Part shown: positions 34,951-45,928 of the stretch, one piece after another
How positions within the stretch are numbered: the first letter of the stretch is position 1
How the letters are laid out: each line of letters begins with the position of its first letter
DNA from: Diphasiastrum complanatum
Lineage: Eukaryota; Streptophyta; Lycopodiopsida; Lycopodiales; Lycopodiaceae
Direction of reading: 5' to 3'
Assembly (NCBI GenBank): GCA_029204225.1
Contig: CM055103.1
Location: forward strand, 6,076,852-6,140,851
Length of the DNA: 64,000 nt
Made by a program: the position numbers and the translations under genes
The notes under the pieces: generated by a model
Databases searched by the model: none
Told to the model about the DNA's origin: nothing
Seen by the model: only the letters and a program-made list of their open reading frames with translations

Positions 34951-36005
34951 CCAAGTCAAGAGTCTTGTGTATACCAAGATGTCCTGCACAGGGTATGTCA
35001 TGACATTCAAACAAAATCTTGTGTTTGAGCTCATCATCACTAGGTACACAAAGTTTTCCATTCCGAAACAATAATCCATCTCAAATGGTGTACTGTTCCA
35101 CAATCTTTTGAGACCCCTGTGAACTCGACTCAACATTGTCCTCATTTCTTCCAGTCTGAACAATATTCCAAATACGACCAAAATGGAAATCTTTTTCATA
35201 TTCTCCTCTCATCGAAAGATATAGATCCTTGGAAATATGAGTGAATGGCAATTCGTTCAGCTCACGAATCCCACTAAGAGCACTCGCAACCTGATTCAAA
35301 CTCTCTTATATAACAGATTTCATGACCAAATTCTTGCATCAATTCAAACCATCGAGCTTCTCTCCCCCAAAGATCATGTGATTGTAAAAATACTTAAGAA
35401 GCTCGTGATCCGTATACACTATAAACTTATACCATATAAGTAGTGTCTCCAGGTTTTAAGTGCATGGATAACTGCAAATAATTCCTTTTTCTGCATAGTA
35501 TAAGACAACTAAGGACTAGTGAATTTTTTGCTTTCAAACACTAGTGGCCTATCATTATGTAATAGAGTCACTTCAATTGCAGTATCACTTGTGTCATTCT
35601 CACTATGTAAGGTAGATCTGAATTTACAATCTATAACACAGGAGTCTAAACAACCAGAGTTTTAAGTTTCTCAAAACACTAATTCAATTCCTCGTTCCAA
35701 ACAACAAGTGGACTAGGTTGATTCCTCTTTTGCTTTCTATTAACAATTTTTTTTGTTGAATTATTGAGCGGTACTGCTACTTTAGCATAATCCTCAATGA
35801 ATCTCCAAAAAAAAATCGTAAATTCCAAAAATGATTTAACTTGTCTGACAATTTGCGGAATCGGTCAATCACCCACTATCTTGATTTTATCCTTGTCAAT
35901 CTTCATTCCATCAATGATGATCTTATGACCGAGATAAACCAGCTCATGCTTAAAAAATTCACACTTAGATTCCTTAGCGTAGAGTAACTCCTTGTCGGAG
36001 TTTCA
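34951..36005 (-). pseudogene. Gypsy-1b: second half of RT, RNase H and start of integrase
   Basis: On the minus strand it starts ELLYAKESKCEFF, then HELVYLGHKIIIDGMKIDKD, the thumb region of Ty3/gypsy RT. The connection/RNase H part follows (HALKTWRHYLYG) with many stops, then ELPFTHISKDLYL. It ends with the integrase zinc-binding start ECHDIPCAGHLGIHKTLDLV at about 34955. The first RT half with the catalytic site is absent and matches instead the plus-strand fragment at 45086-45634. Heavily decayed. Confidence 0.8.
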
Positions 36006-36006
36006 G

Positions 36007-36056
36007 TTAGAATTAAAGTAGAATCACTGTGCTACTATACTGTGGGTCCTATCAGT
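36007..36056 (+). repeat. LTR4 family start fragment
   Basis: TTAGAATTAAAGTAGAATCA and the following ~30 bases match the start of the LTR4 copies at 45635-45900 and 57711-57971 in opposite orientation. It directly abuts Gypsy-1b on the left and an LTR fragment of the non-autonomous family on the right. Confidence 0.75.
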
Positions 36057-36311
36057 TGTAGTTGGTTTCTTTCCTTGCCTAACCTGAATCCAAGATCTAG
36101 TCAATCTAGCATCAAAGAGATGAAGTTAGTTGTCACGTGTAGGTTCGTTCCCATGAGAGCGATAGTATAGTTAAGATTTCAACATGAATGGAGGATCCAA
36201 ATCTAACAACAACATCCATTAACCCTAAACATTAACAACACTACAGATCCACGACAAAGATAGCTTACTCTTTCTCTCTCTCCCTTTCTCTCTCATAAAA
36301 AGTATAATAAC
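36057..36311 (-). repeat. 3' third of an LTR of the non-autonomous (28.6-30.9 kb) family
   Basis: On the minus strand it reads from TATACTTTTTATGAGAG through GAGAAAGAGTAAGCTATC and CATGCTGAAATC to CCTTGCCTA-type sequence, ending at TACA like the complete LTRs. About 255 of ~735 bases are present. Confidence 0.85.
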
Positions 36312-36314
36312 TCT

Positions 36315-36950
36315 TGAACATAAACCAGTTGAAAGGGTGTTTGATTTGTACTACTTTTGTAAGCAGTTTTGAATGCCCATAATGCTGCATGCAGTTTATG
36401 TTCCCAATCAGATCGATTCATTCAGCTTGGCCATTCCCTCTAGGATAATAAGGAGTACTAAATCTGTGTATAACAAAAAAACCTTCCAGTAAACACTTTA
36501 TCATTTGATTAACAAAGTGTGTACCCTGGTCACTGACAATCTCGATCGGACATCCAAATTTGATAATAATATTTTCATAGAGAAACTTGGTCGTAGATTT
36601 TGTATCAGCAACTTTGACAGCTTTGGCTTCAACCCACTGGTCATATAATCAGTTGCTACGATAATGTATCGGGCCTGAGATCCTCGTGCGACAGGATGAA
36701 TAGGACCAACATAATCCAGTCCTCATTTTTCAAATGGCTCTTGCGATAAAACCAGATGTAAGGGTTCATAGTTATGCCTAGTAGGCCATCGTGCTCGCTG
36801 GCAAACATCACATGTCTGAATATAATTTTTTGTGTCCTTATGAAGCGTAGGCCACCAACAACCTGATTGCAAAAGTTTGCGAACAATAATATCTGTAGAG
36901 AAGTGTCCTCCACCCATGCCATCATGTGAAAACATGATTAAATCTTATAT
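36315..36950 (-). pseudogene. Gypsy-2 integrase
   Basis: The zinc-binding H2C2 segment is readable at 36723-36935: HDGMGGGHFSTDIIVRKLLQ and then YIQTCDVCQRA. The core follows with WGLDYVGPIHPVARGSQARY and VATDYMTS, then, across frameshifts, SDQGTHFVNQM and STPYYPRGNGQAE. All three D, D and E positions can be recognised, but the frame is broken in at least three places. Confidence 0.8.
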
Positions 36951-37219
36951 TTCATGCGATAAAACACATCTACGTAGAATATTGTCTGATCTACGACGAT
37001 ACAATTGTCCTGCAATCAATTGATAAGATTGAGCCTTATGAATCAATTGTCTCTTCTATACTTTTGTCAAAGAGTCATTTAGTTGTCCTAGCATCAAGTA
37101 CTCAACAGTATCCGTTGCCCACTGAGGTACTGCTTCTACATAGAATAATGCAGCGTCTAATAATTGATCATCCACTTCAGTATTAACTAGCGCAGATTCT
37201 ATTTGCGAAACATGGTCGA

Positions 37220-37560
37220 CTCAGTTTTCCTTTCAAACCACAATTCGAAAGTCAAATTCAGTCAATAACAGTAACCATCTTGCAATACGCCCAATATTGC
37301 ACGTCTTGTTTACCAAGTAAAGTAACGGCTCATGATCCATATAAAATACAAAGTGCGTTTTCATGAGGTAATGACAAAATTTCTGTACAAAAAAAATCAT
37401 GGCTAACGCATCACGTTCGGTTGTTGAATAGTTCTTCTCTGGATCTGTAAGTTGTCTGCTTGTAAATCGTATCGAAAAGTCTTTCTTATAGTCACTTGGT
37501 TGCGTCAAAACTGATCCAATTGCATATTTCGAGACATCAGTGTGAACATGAAACTCAATT
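37220..37560 (-). pseudogene. Gypsy-2 RNase H
   Basis: The open frame 37233-37508 reads RFTSRQLTDPEKNYSTTERD and ALAMIFFVQKFCHYL, then FVFYMDHEPLLYLV. TTERDALA and TDHEPL (here MDHEPL) are the hallmark gypsy RNase H motifs; the D of TDH is kept but T is replaced by M. Confidence 0.82.
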
Positions 37561-37599
37561 GTCCAATCTGGAGAATGCAGTATTGGTGCTGAAATTAAT

Positions 37600-38590
37600 G
37601 TTTTTTTTTAATTTTTCAAAGGCTTCTAATGCCTCTACTATCCAATAAGAACAATAGTCAGTTTGTATATAGGTCTTGATAAGTCCGCAAAGAAGATAAT
37701 AAAAATTCGATAGTAGTTCGCATGACCCATAAACACATAAACTCCATGAATTGTTGTTGGCGGTGGCAATTCCACAATAACCTTGATTTTAGAATAATAT
37801 GTGGCAATGCCATGTCTCGATATCACATGCCCAAGCACAACTCCTTGGGAAACCCATATCTGGCATTTTTCTAGATTTAGGAAAATTTGATACTTGCGAC
37901 ATCTTTCAAATACTTTCTCTAATCGATCCAGGTGATCTATATCTGTGTTATGGACTCCCAGGTCATCCAAGTAAATTTCAATTTTTTTTTTGTAGATAAT
38001 CTTTAAAAGCAAATTGCATTACTCTTTGGAACGAACTAGGTGCATTACAGAGTCCAAACGACATTACTTTGTTGCAAAAGCTGTTTTGTGACGATCTGTA
38101 GGAGCAGTCTTGACCTGGTTGTAACCACTAAATCCATCCAGAAAACTATAAGCTTCCGCTCCAACAAGATGGTCCAAAATGCTTTCAGTAAAAGGTAACG
38201 AAAAGTGATCCTTCCTCGTCACTTTGTTCAAGGCCTTGAGATTCACACAAATTCTCAATATTCCATTCTTCTTAGAAACAATGACAATTGGTGAAACCCA
38301 TTCTATACGCTCGATCTCATAAATGAAATCGACGTCAAGCAGTCTCTAAAGCTCTTTCTTTATTAGATCCGCAACATTAGGATTACAGCGATAGAACTTT
38401 TGTAACCTTTGGAACTGCATCAAGTATCAAAGGTATGGTGTATTCAATAATTGACGTCGAAATACCCTTCAGATCTTGATAAACAATCTTGATACTTAAT
38501 AAGTAACGTTCAGAGTGCTTGAAACTGTTCAGGATTAAGTTGTGATCCAACTTGTACACTCTTTTCTGGTTCTCTTGGTTCAGCAAGATT
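37600..38590 (-). pseudogene. Gypsy-2 reverse transcriptase
   Basis: Starts near IVYQDLKGISTSIIEYTIPL, the conserved DLKGI segment before gypsy RT, then RICVNLKALNKVTRKDHFSL with LDGFSGYNQVKTAPTDRHKT, the fingers and palm. After a frameshift the frame 37638-38012 holds KIEIYLDDLGVH, the YxDD catalytic site with both aspartates kept. CQIWVSQGVVLGHVISRHGI then forms the thumb. Stops and shifts mean no full protein. Confidence 0.82.
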
Positions 38591-39585
38591 CATAGCCTGT
38601 GTCCTAGCTGGGCCATCATAAACATCTTTTGATTCTAGCACATGTTCTTTGGGTTCATGATGTGGTTTGGGTAACATGATAACTACATCATCCAGTGTAT
38701 AACATTAAAAATGTTCGGGCATATCATGTTGGACTACATCTGCTTGTTCTTTGTCAAAAGGACTTGTCTTGGATCTTCGCTCAGCCTTCTTAGTAGGAAT
38801 TAATGGTGGAGGTGATGACTTCTGAGAAGATAAACTCTTCTTTGAAGGTGAAGACTTCCTAGATGATGATGTCTTGCTAGAACTCTGACTTGTAGAATCA
38901 TCCTTGACTTTTCCTTTGCCTTTATCCAGTAAGGGTGGCACATTCTTTGAATCAATCTTTTGAGGAGGATTTTCTCATTTCAGGACTATATTATAATGTT
39001 GCTTGGATTGTTTCTTCATCATTGACCCTGTGATCCTGTCTTCCTTCAATATAACTACTTTTGGTGGTTTTATTGTTGGTCCATCAGGAATATTACGCAC
39101 TCCAAACTTGGTCGAATCCATATGATTTATAATCTGCTCATCAGTAAGTTCTACGTTGTCATCATAAGCCAAGGCATGACTCTTAGGAATGAGTTCATCT
39201 TCAATTGGATCTGGTATAGGTTCCATTGATATCCAAGCTACATCAGCACATTCAATGGAAAATCGGTGTATCCAAGGTTCGATCCAATAATGAAATCTCG
39301 CTCAAATTTGATTGATTATCTTGTTGACACACATATCCTGCTCTACAGTCAATCGTTGCAAGTGCTTCATTCTAGTTGACAGTATCAATTTGAGAATCGT
39401 AATGACTTCTCAAAAAAATTTCTTGTCGATCACAAGTATGATCCATTGGTGATGAATCATCATCCTCTTTTTGAACCACTAGTTTGATAATCCAAGTTAC
39501 AGGATCAACCTTGATTGCACGTTCACAATTTTCAAAAGTGAATTTTTCGGTACCCCAGTTATGAAGTACTTGCACAACTCGTAAC
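38590..39585 (-). pseudogene. Gypsy-2 pre-RT region
   Basis: Three frames (39372-39575, 38975-39226, 38705-38941) separated by stops. The first reads VLHNWGTEKFTFENCERAIK, like the segment just after gypsy proteases. The second is acidic. The third, LDKGKGKVKDDSTSQSSSKT and on, is a serine- and lysine-rich low-complexity stretch. No DTG or DSG active site was found. It is placed here by collinearity with RT downstream. Confidence 0.6.
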
Positions 39586-39594
39586 CATGAGCAT

Positions 39595-40330
39595 CCTTAT
39601 GGGGATACGTTACGGTTCTATAACCAGACCGGCAAAACCCGAATAGCTCCCAGGTTGGGAAGCCAAGGATGGCAAGGCTCTTGCCATTGTATCTCTAAAC
39701 CTTAAAGACGCTCAAATTGCTCATGCGTCCAACTGCACTACTTCCAAAGAAGCATGGGATGCACTCACTAGCATCTACGAGACCTCAGATGTCTCGACTC
39801 ATCTCTTCTTGAGGAAGAAGGTACTAACACTCAGAATGAGTGAAATCACCTCAGTCAGCGACCATCTGAACGAGTTCAAACAATTGATGAACCATTGGCT
39901 GTAATAGGTTCTCCTATATCAGAAGAAGACTCTGTCATGTCTCTTCTTGCTAGTCTTTCATCCTCCTACGATAATTTAGTGCTGCTTCTGAGCAATACAC
40001 TTGTGTTGTCTCTCCAAAAATTGACAACAAGTTTGTTGCAGGAAGAAGTCAGGAGGAAAAGCTTGTCCACATCTACGAGTACCAAATCCATGGCACTCTA
40101 TTCAAACAAGCAACAATCCAAGAAGAAGAAAGGCTTCAAGGATAAGAAGACAAAGGCAGAATGGCCAGCAGCATCACAATCACAACAACAATAGTATAGT
40201 CACTTATCGTCCAAGACCAGGCTATTTTGCAAATATTGCAAAAGGACCAACCACGACATCAAGGACTGTCACATCCTCAAACAAAATGAAGAAAAGCAGA
40301 AGATGTAGCAGCACCAAGAAGGGAACTCTA
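39595..40330 (+). pseudogene. Copia-7 gag, 5'-truncated
   Basis: Begins within gag at the place matching LWGY of Copia-2. TSKEAWDALTSIYETSDVST precedes the frame 39895-40194, which holds SPISEEDSVMSLLASLSSSY. A lysine-rich stretch (KKKKGFKDKKTKAEW) precedes the zinc knuckle CKYCKRTNHDIKDC (about 40229-40270), which keeps CX2CX4HX4C. Two stops and a frameshift interrupt it. Confidence 0.8.
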
Positions 40331-40646
40331 ACACAATCAAAGAATCTCAAGATGAAGAGAAGGCACTAATGGTACAAGATCAATCCAGTAGAGATGCCCA
40401 TCATTAATATCTCAATTCAGGTGCTTCTCAGCACATGACGTCATGCAAGGACTTCTTCTCTACACTCACAGCTACAGAATCAAAGTACATTTTCTTTGGT
40501 GACTCCAGTTCACACCGAGTTGAAGGTCTATTCAACTATAGTTCTCTGATGGCATCACTAGGCAGCCTAATGGAGTACTTTATGTACCCAAATTAACAAA
40601 TAATCTTTTATCTATTAGCAAGATCACAGATCAGGGCTATAGAGCT
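40331..40646 (+). pseudogene. Copia-7 protease with active-site Asp replaced
   Basis: Reads QDEEKALMVQDQSSRDAHH, a stop, then YLNSGASQHMTSCKDFFST and FFGDSSSHRVEGL. The retropepsin active site DSGA is NSGA here, a single-base change that removes the catalytic aspartate. A frameshift follows at the GNGTI position, then GVLYVPKLTNNLLSISKIT. Confidence 0.8.
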
Positions 40647-41867
40647 TTGTTCACTGCCAACCGATGTACTATTTTAGATGAAAACTCAAAGGAAATCCTC
40701 TCTGCTTATAGAGAAGAAAATTTGTACATATTGAGTCATGATACTGCACTTTTTGTGAGTTGTTCAGATGCAAATTTATGGCATCAAAGATTAGGTCATT
40801 TAAGCATGCGTTCAATCTTGTATATGCATCACAATAAAATGGTCAAGGACATGAATATAATTGTTGTCACCACAACTAATCAGACTATCTGTGAAAATTT
40901 TCTACTAGGGAAACAACCTAGAATGAGATTTCCCAAAGGACAAGCCAAAAGGGTGAAGTCCATCTTGTCAATAATACGCAGTGACTTGTGCGGTCCTATG
41001 AGCGTACCTTCATTAGGTCAAGCTCTGTATTTTATCACATTCATTGATGATTACTCCCGATTTGCCATTGTAATATTCATTAAGAACAAGTCAGAAGCAT
41101 TTTGTTGCTTCAAAGACTTCAAGCGATACGCTGAGAAACACACTGGTCAGAGAATCAAGGCCCTACGGTCTGATTCAAGGGGAGAGTTCTTGTCAAATGA
41201 GATGAAGGACTACCTATCTTTATGTGGCATGCACCACCAGTTTACTACGAGCTACACTCCACAACAAAACGGAGTAGCTGAGCAAAAGAACCGCACACTG
41301 TTGGAAGCTACACGATCCATGATAGTAAATTTGCATTTGTCTCAAACCTTTTGGGCGGAAGCTATCTCTACGGCTTGCTATTTGCAAAATTACTCTAGCA
41401 CTAAAGCGGTTGATTCCAAGACACCGTTTGAAGCCTACTACGGTTACAAACCAAGTTTGAAACACCTGCGTGTCTTCGAATGTCTCTACTATGCACAAGT
41501 GCCATCTGATCCGAGGAAGAAACTGGACCTAGTAAGCTATAAAAGCACCTTCATCAGCTATTCAAATTCACACAAGGCATATCGTGTTTACGATGTGGAT
41601 ATGGGCCAGATATCAGTTTGTCATGATGTTGTCTTTCTTGAAGACAAATATTACGATTTCAAACAGAAGCAACCAATACAAGAGACTGCCATAGTAGCTC
41701 CACCTTCCAACGATAGGCTACGACCTATGACTATTCAAACAACGGAGTTCGTCCCAACGGCTCCACTTATCATCGATGGGCCTAGACGCACAATCGTTCA
41801 ACTACAAAATGCTACAGTCCCAGTTATTCACCAAGGAGAATCGTCTGATCAAGCACGTGTAGTTTGA
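40647..41867 (+). pseudogene. Copia-7 integrase, long open frame
   Basis: A 406-codon frame with no stop. Residues ~45-100 hold the zinc-binding segment WHQRLGHLSMRS...ICENFLLGKQ; the second cysteine of the usual CxxC is F. The core keeps RSDLCGPMSVPSLGQ, FITFIDDYSRF, RSDSRGEFLS and NGVAEQKNRTL, so all D, D and E catalytic residues are present. The C-terminal part has HLRVFECLYYAQVPSD (the usual FGC is FEC) and HDVVFLEDKYYD. It ends in the linker before RT. The ATG is internal, since the frame continues from the protease. It would insert the cDNA; activity is doubtful given CxxF. Confidence 0.85.
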
Positions 41868-42700
41868 AGATCTATGAGACAACGACAGCAAATTGACCGC
41901 TTCATTCCTCAGGTTTTCATCAGTCACGACGAACTGCCACCGTAGCAGAAGCACTGTCAATGCCCAACGCAGACAAATGGACAACTGCCATGGATGCTGA
42001 GTATCAATCTCTAATGAAGAACAAGACCTAGAGTCTTGTCATTCCTCCTACATGTGTAAAGCCAATTGATTCTAAGTGGATCTTTAAGCTGAAGCTTAAG
42101 CTAGATGGATCATATATCCAAATGGAAAGCTAGAATGGTAGTTAAAGGTTTTGAACAAGTATATGGGATAGACTACACTGAGACCTTCAGTCCAGTAGTA
42201 AAACATCAGTCTATTTGTACTCTATTGGCTATATCTACTGTAGAAGACCTGGATATTCACCAGATGGACGTCCAGACGACATTCCTACACTGATACATAC
42301 AAAAAGTTGTCTACGTCTATCAACTAGAAGGTTACATCCCTCAAGGCAAGGAGCATCTACTATGCAAATTGCATAAGACATTATACGGTCTGAAGCAAGC
42401 TCCAAGGGCTTGGTATGATAGAATAAATCATTCCTTGTTGCAGCACGACTTTACCTCCTGCACTGTAGATTCAAATGTGTATCTAAAACCAAAGGGGCCA
42501 AGCTATGTTATAATAGTATTATACGTTGATGATTCTCTAATCATCAGCAATTCAAATCAATTGCTACAAGAAACAAAGTCCTTACTCTCATCAGAGTTTG
42601 AGATGACTGATTTGGGCCAGTCCATTACCTACTTGGAATGGAGATTCACAGAGATCACGCGAGCAGAAGGATTACCATAAGCCAACAATCCTACTTAATT
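41868..42700 (+). pseudogene. Copia-7 reverse transcriptase
   Basis: The start region near 41975 reads NADKWTTAMDAEYQSLMKNK. The frame 42105-42293 has KARMVVKGFEQVYGIDYTET. A stop follows at TTFLH, then 42369-42680 has LHKTLYGLKQAPRAWYDRIN and VIIVLYVDDSLIISNS, with the catalytic YVDD intact. It ends with GQSITYLEWRF, where the usual YFLGIE has drifted, and then a frameshift. Confidence 0.85.
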
Positions 42701-43510
42701 AATGTACTTTGAAGATATGTCATGGAGGATTGAAAGCCCATAGACAGTCCTATGGATCCAGGATGCAAGCTATCCAAAGAAATGTGCCCCAGAATAAAGG
42801 CAGATCAGCAAGAAATGTGCAAGTACCCTTATCAGTCTATCATAGGTTCTCTCATGTACTCTATCATATACTCTATGATTTGCACACGACCTGATCTAGC
42901 ATATGTTGTAAGCACACTGTCGCAATTCATGTCCACTCCAGGCCTACAACACTGGAAAGCTCTACAAAGAGTTCTGAAGTACATTCAATCCTCAAAGCAT
43001 TATGCCTTGAGTTACAACGGAAATACAGAAGTTGCACTCTCTTTGATTACCTATTCTGATTCTGATTGGGCAGGAGACATAGATACCAAAAAATCCACCT
43101 CTGGCTACATTTGCTTTCTTGCAGGAGGACCCATTTCATGGAATAGCAGGAAGCAGAAATGCATTTCATTATCCTCTACGGAATCAAAATATGTCGCAGC
43201 TACGTCAACAGTGAAGGAGATTTTATGGCTTAGAAGACTACTACAGGATCTGAGATTCCCACAGGTTGGTCCAACTATACTCCAGTGCGACAATCAGGGT
43301 TGTATAGCTCTGTCGTTGAACCGATGAACTCACACAAGGAACAAACATATAGAGGTTCAACTTCATTTTCTCAGAGAGACGGTTCAGAACGAAGACGTTG
43401 CACTAAGTTACTGACACACCAACAGTATGTTGGTTGACATTCTGACAAAAGCATTGTCAAGGGACAAACATTCTACTCTAGTAGAATTGTTAAATCTCAA
43501 TTTGAGTCTA
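42701..43510 (+). pseudogene. Copia-7 RNase H
   Basis: The frame 42752-43327 reads MDPGCKLSKEMCPRIKADQQ, then YSIIYSMICTRPDLAYVVST, SDSDWAGDIDTKKSTSGY, CISLSSTESKYVA and LQCDNQGCIALS. The D, E and D metal ligands are all present. YSIIYSMICT contains a small in-frame duplication of YSMI relative to other copies. A stop after NR precedes the tail HIEVQLHFLRETVQ, which ends close to the polypurine tract. Confidence 0.85.
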
Positions 43511-43529
43511 GATTCATAGTAGCAAGCTT

Positions 43530-44044
43530 AAGGAGAAGTGTTGGAATTCTAATCTTCTTCTACTCATCCCTTTGCCCTCCTTCTACTCTCAAGAATTCTC
43601 TCTCTCTGAGTCAATCTGCAAAATACACGCAAAGTCGAATCAAGCAGAACCGCAAAGTCATCGCCAGATTACGGTCTAATCAAAGGGAACCGTTAAATCA
43701 ACAGTTACGGAGAAGCACGACTCAAATCACAAACAGCAAAAAACTACAAACTGCAAACCATAGGGAGTCGTTAAAACTCATAGGTTACTATCTACGAGCA
43801 CTTGCAGAAATCTCATCGACCACCGCAAGTGACCTTCTTACGATCTCCTACGATGGAAGCTATGACCAGAGTCAACTCTCCTCAACCGTTTGAAAACATA
43901 AGAAACTTACTTACGGTTGTCAACGAAGTCGACCAGTGACAACAGTCTGAAAGTTCCTATGAAGTCAACTAACAACTGTTGACCCATCTCATCGTTTAGC
44001 TTCGTAAGTTATCACTTACGGTTATCAACGAAGGAAGCAAACGA
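43530..44044 (+). repeat. Polypurine tract and truncated 3' LTR of Copia-7
   Basis: AAGGAGAAG (43530-43538) is followed by TGTTGGAATTCTAATC, the LTR start. The LTR has repeated ACTTACGGTTGTCAACGAAG and ACTTACGGTTATCAACGAAG words (43908-43930 and 44009-44031). At 44045 it stops at the Copia-8 RT. Confidence 0.75.
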
Positions 44045-45085
44045 TCACCTATATCATCAACATACAAAGTAATTATAATAAAGAAATTTGATACAGACTT
44101 GAAATAAACATTCAAGTCTACCGAGTTTGGGATGAAACCATTCTCGATTAAGAAAGCATTAATATTATGAAACCAAGCTCTTGGAGACTGTTTCAGACCC
44201 TACAAAGCATTATGAATTTTGCACACTAGGTGCTCATTGCCCTTTAGCTTGTATCTTTCTGGCTAGGAGATGTAGATTTCTTCTTCATTGATGCCATTGA
44301 GAAAGGCATTTTGAACGTCCATTTGGTGAACTTCATGGTCGGCTGCAACTGCATAGGAGAGAAGTAAACGAATTGAAATATGCTTTACCACAAGACTGAA
44401 GGTTTTGTAATAATCCAGATCTGGGATGTGGGAGAAGCCTTTGGCTGCCAATCTAGCCTTGTATCAACTTATTTTACCTTCAGCATCATACTTCACTTTG
44501 AATAACCAATTGCATGGGATTGAATTTCAATCCTTTGGCAGCTTGGTTATAGTCCATGTTTGATTCTCAATCAAAAAATCAAATTCTGCATCCATGACTA
44601 CTTTCCACTAGTCAACATCAGGTATTAACATTGTCTCATGAACTGTGTTTGGTTCCTGCACAAAATAACAGATCAGATCATCCATGAATCGGGATGGAGG
44701 CTGTCTGGGTCGATTTGATCTTTTGGGTTGAATTTCGACCATTCGATGTTGTTGTTTAGGTTCTGACTCACTATCTGAGTCAGTATAGATTTTTTGTTGT
44801 TTGACCCTTGGGTCGGATTTTGGATTTTCGATCCTTGGATCGGATTTTCGATTCTTGATCCTTGGGTCGGATTTTTTTTGGAGCTTTTCTCTTATGGTCG
44901 ATAAATTGGTCTTCCATAAATATGACATCTCTACTCGTGAAGGTCTTCTGATTGTCTAGATTGTAGAGCTTGTGTATGCCTTGTGATATGGGGAGTAGCC
45001 TATGAAAATCAATTTTTGCTTTTTTCATCGAGCATTACCTCATGTTTTACCACCATCTAGGTTAGTAGACCACATGATAGAGTTA
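44045..45085 (-). pseudogene. Copia-8: copia integrase end, linker and RT start
   Basis: Minus-strand fragment. The end of integrase (44780-45028) reads [20 protein letters not shown] and then MEDQFIDHKRK. The linker (44608-44928) has tandem KSDPRIKNR/KSDPRIENP/KSDPRVKQQ repeats, then RSNRPRQPPSRFMDD. The RT start (44263-44451) reads KGFSHIPDLDYYKTFSLVVK and HQMDVQNAFLNGINEEEIYI. The fragment ends at ITLYVDDI, right after the catalytic motif, where Copia-7's LTR begins. No gag, protease, RNase H or LTR. Confidence 0.82.
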
Positions 45086-45634
45086 ATTCCAGGAAGTCAA
45101 CCTATCTCTAGACAACCTTATAGGTGATCTCAAAAAGAAGAGGTAGAGATTTCAAATCAAATAGAAAACTATTTGAGGATGGGACATATCCAACCCAGTA
45201 AGTCACCATGGGATGCTCATGTTCTTCTGAAAGCGAAAAAAGATGGAGGTTTCTGGATGTGCATGGATTACAAGAGGTTGAATAAAGCAACTACTAGAAA
45301 TAAATATATGTTACCCTAGATAAATGACCTTGTAGATCGCCTAGGTGGAGCCAAATACTACAATAAGATAGATCTCAGAACATGGTACCATCAAATAGAA
45401 ATTTATTTGAAAGACATCTAAAAGACTGGATTTTGTACTAGATTTGGCAATTATGAGTTCTTAGTGTTGTCTTTTGGATTAATGGACGCTCCAACAACAT
45501 TCCAACAAATGATGAACGATTTGTTTTGTTCATATTTGGGAAAGTTTGTAGTAGTATTCTTAGATAACATTCTTGTCTACAATTAGAGCTTTGAGGAACA
45601 CATGGAACAATTGAGAACTTTCTTGATGAAACAC
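45086..45634 (+). pseudogene. Gypsy-1a: first half of gypsy RT
   Basis: Plus-strand fragment reading MGHIQPSKSPWDAHVLLKAK, KDGGFWMCMDYKRLNKATTR, NDLVDRLGGAKYYNKIDLRT, FGNYEFLVLSFGLMDAPTTF and VVVFLDNILVYN. The catalytic motif is FLDN instead of (Y/F)xDD, so the second aspartate is lost. Two stops are present. It ends at EEHMEQLRTFLMKH, at the edge of an LTR4 copy. The missing second half corresponds closely to Gypsy-1b at 34951-36005, in the opposite orientation. Confidence 0.82.
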
Positions 45635-45900
45635 TTAGAATTTGCTTCGAACAGGAACACAAATCATGCTACATAGTAGCATAGACAGAAAACACTCTCC
45701 ACAGCAAGCTCACACACTGTATTTCTCAAAATGAAATTACACTGTACATATAGTTGTTCACTCAGGCAACCCATGCATGAACCAGGTTGTCGTTGGCGGG
45801 ACGCGTGTCTCATCAACTTGCCTTGTGGCGAGGCCAACTAATCCTTATCGACTGACAGGACCCACAGTACAGTAGCACAATGATTCTACTTTAATTCTCA
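45635..45900 (-). repeat. LTR4, 3' LTR of Copia-9
   Basis: 266 bp; on the minus strand it begins TGAGAATTAAAG and ends AATTCTAA. The other copies begin TTAGAATT, so the ends form an 8-bp inverted repeat (TTAGAATT/AATTCTAA). Shares GGGACGCGTGTC and CACTCAGGCAACCCATGCAT with the Copia-12 LTR. The polypurine tract TTTAAGGGAGAGAT precedes it. Confidence 0.85.
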
Positions 45901-45928
45901 ATCTCTCCCTTAAAGTAGAGTCTACTTT

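Larger units (their letters stand above)
36315..39585 (-). mobile_element. Gypsy-2: decayed Ty3/gypsy pol
   Basis: Minus-strand gypsy internal region without LTRs. Order from high coordinate: protease-side linker (39.6-38.6 kb), RT (38.6-37.6 kb), RNase H (37.5-37.2 kb), integrase (36.95-36.3 kb). The PR-RT-RH-INT order separates it from the copia elements around it. It has frameshifts throughout. The right edge abuts Copia-7 and the left edge the LTR fragment at 36311. Confidence 0.82.
39590..44044 (+). mobile_element. Copia-7: best-preserved plus-strand copia
   Basis: Contains gag (from its second quarter), zinc knuckle, protease, a 406-codon open integrase frame, RT, RNase H, polypurine tract and the start of a 3' LTR (43539-44044). 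The 5' LTR and gag start are missing; the left edge runs into Gypsy-2 at GGGGATACG. The 3' LTR is cut at 44044 by Copia-8. Same family as Copia-2. Confidence 0.9.

Noticed and set aside
34918-35199. Minus-strand 93-codon frame as a gene
   Set aside because: Out of frame with the gypsy reading (ECHDIPCAGHLGIHKTLDLV) in the same bases.
41220-41498. Minus-strand frame inside Copia-7
   Set aside because: Antisense shadow of the integrase. The same applies to 43105-43293, 6206-6421, 58246-58461 and 60610-60858.
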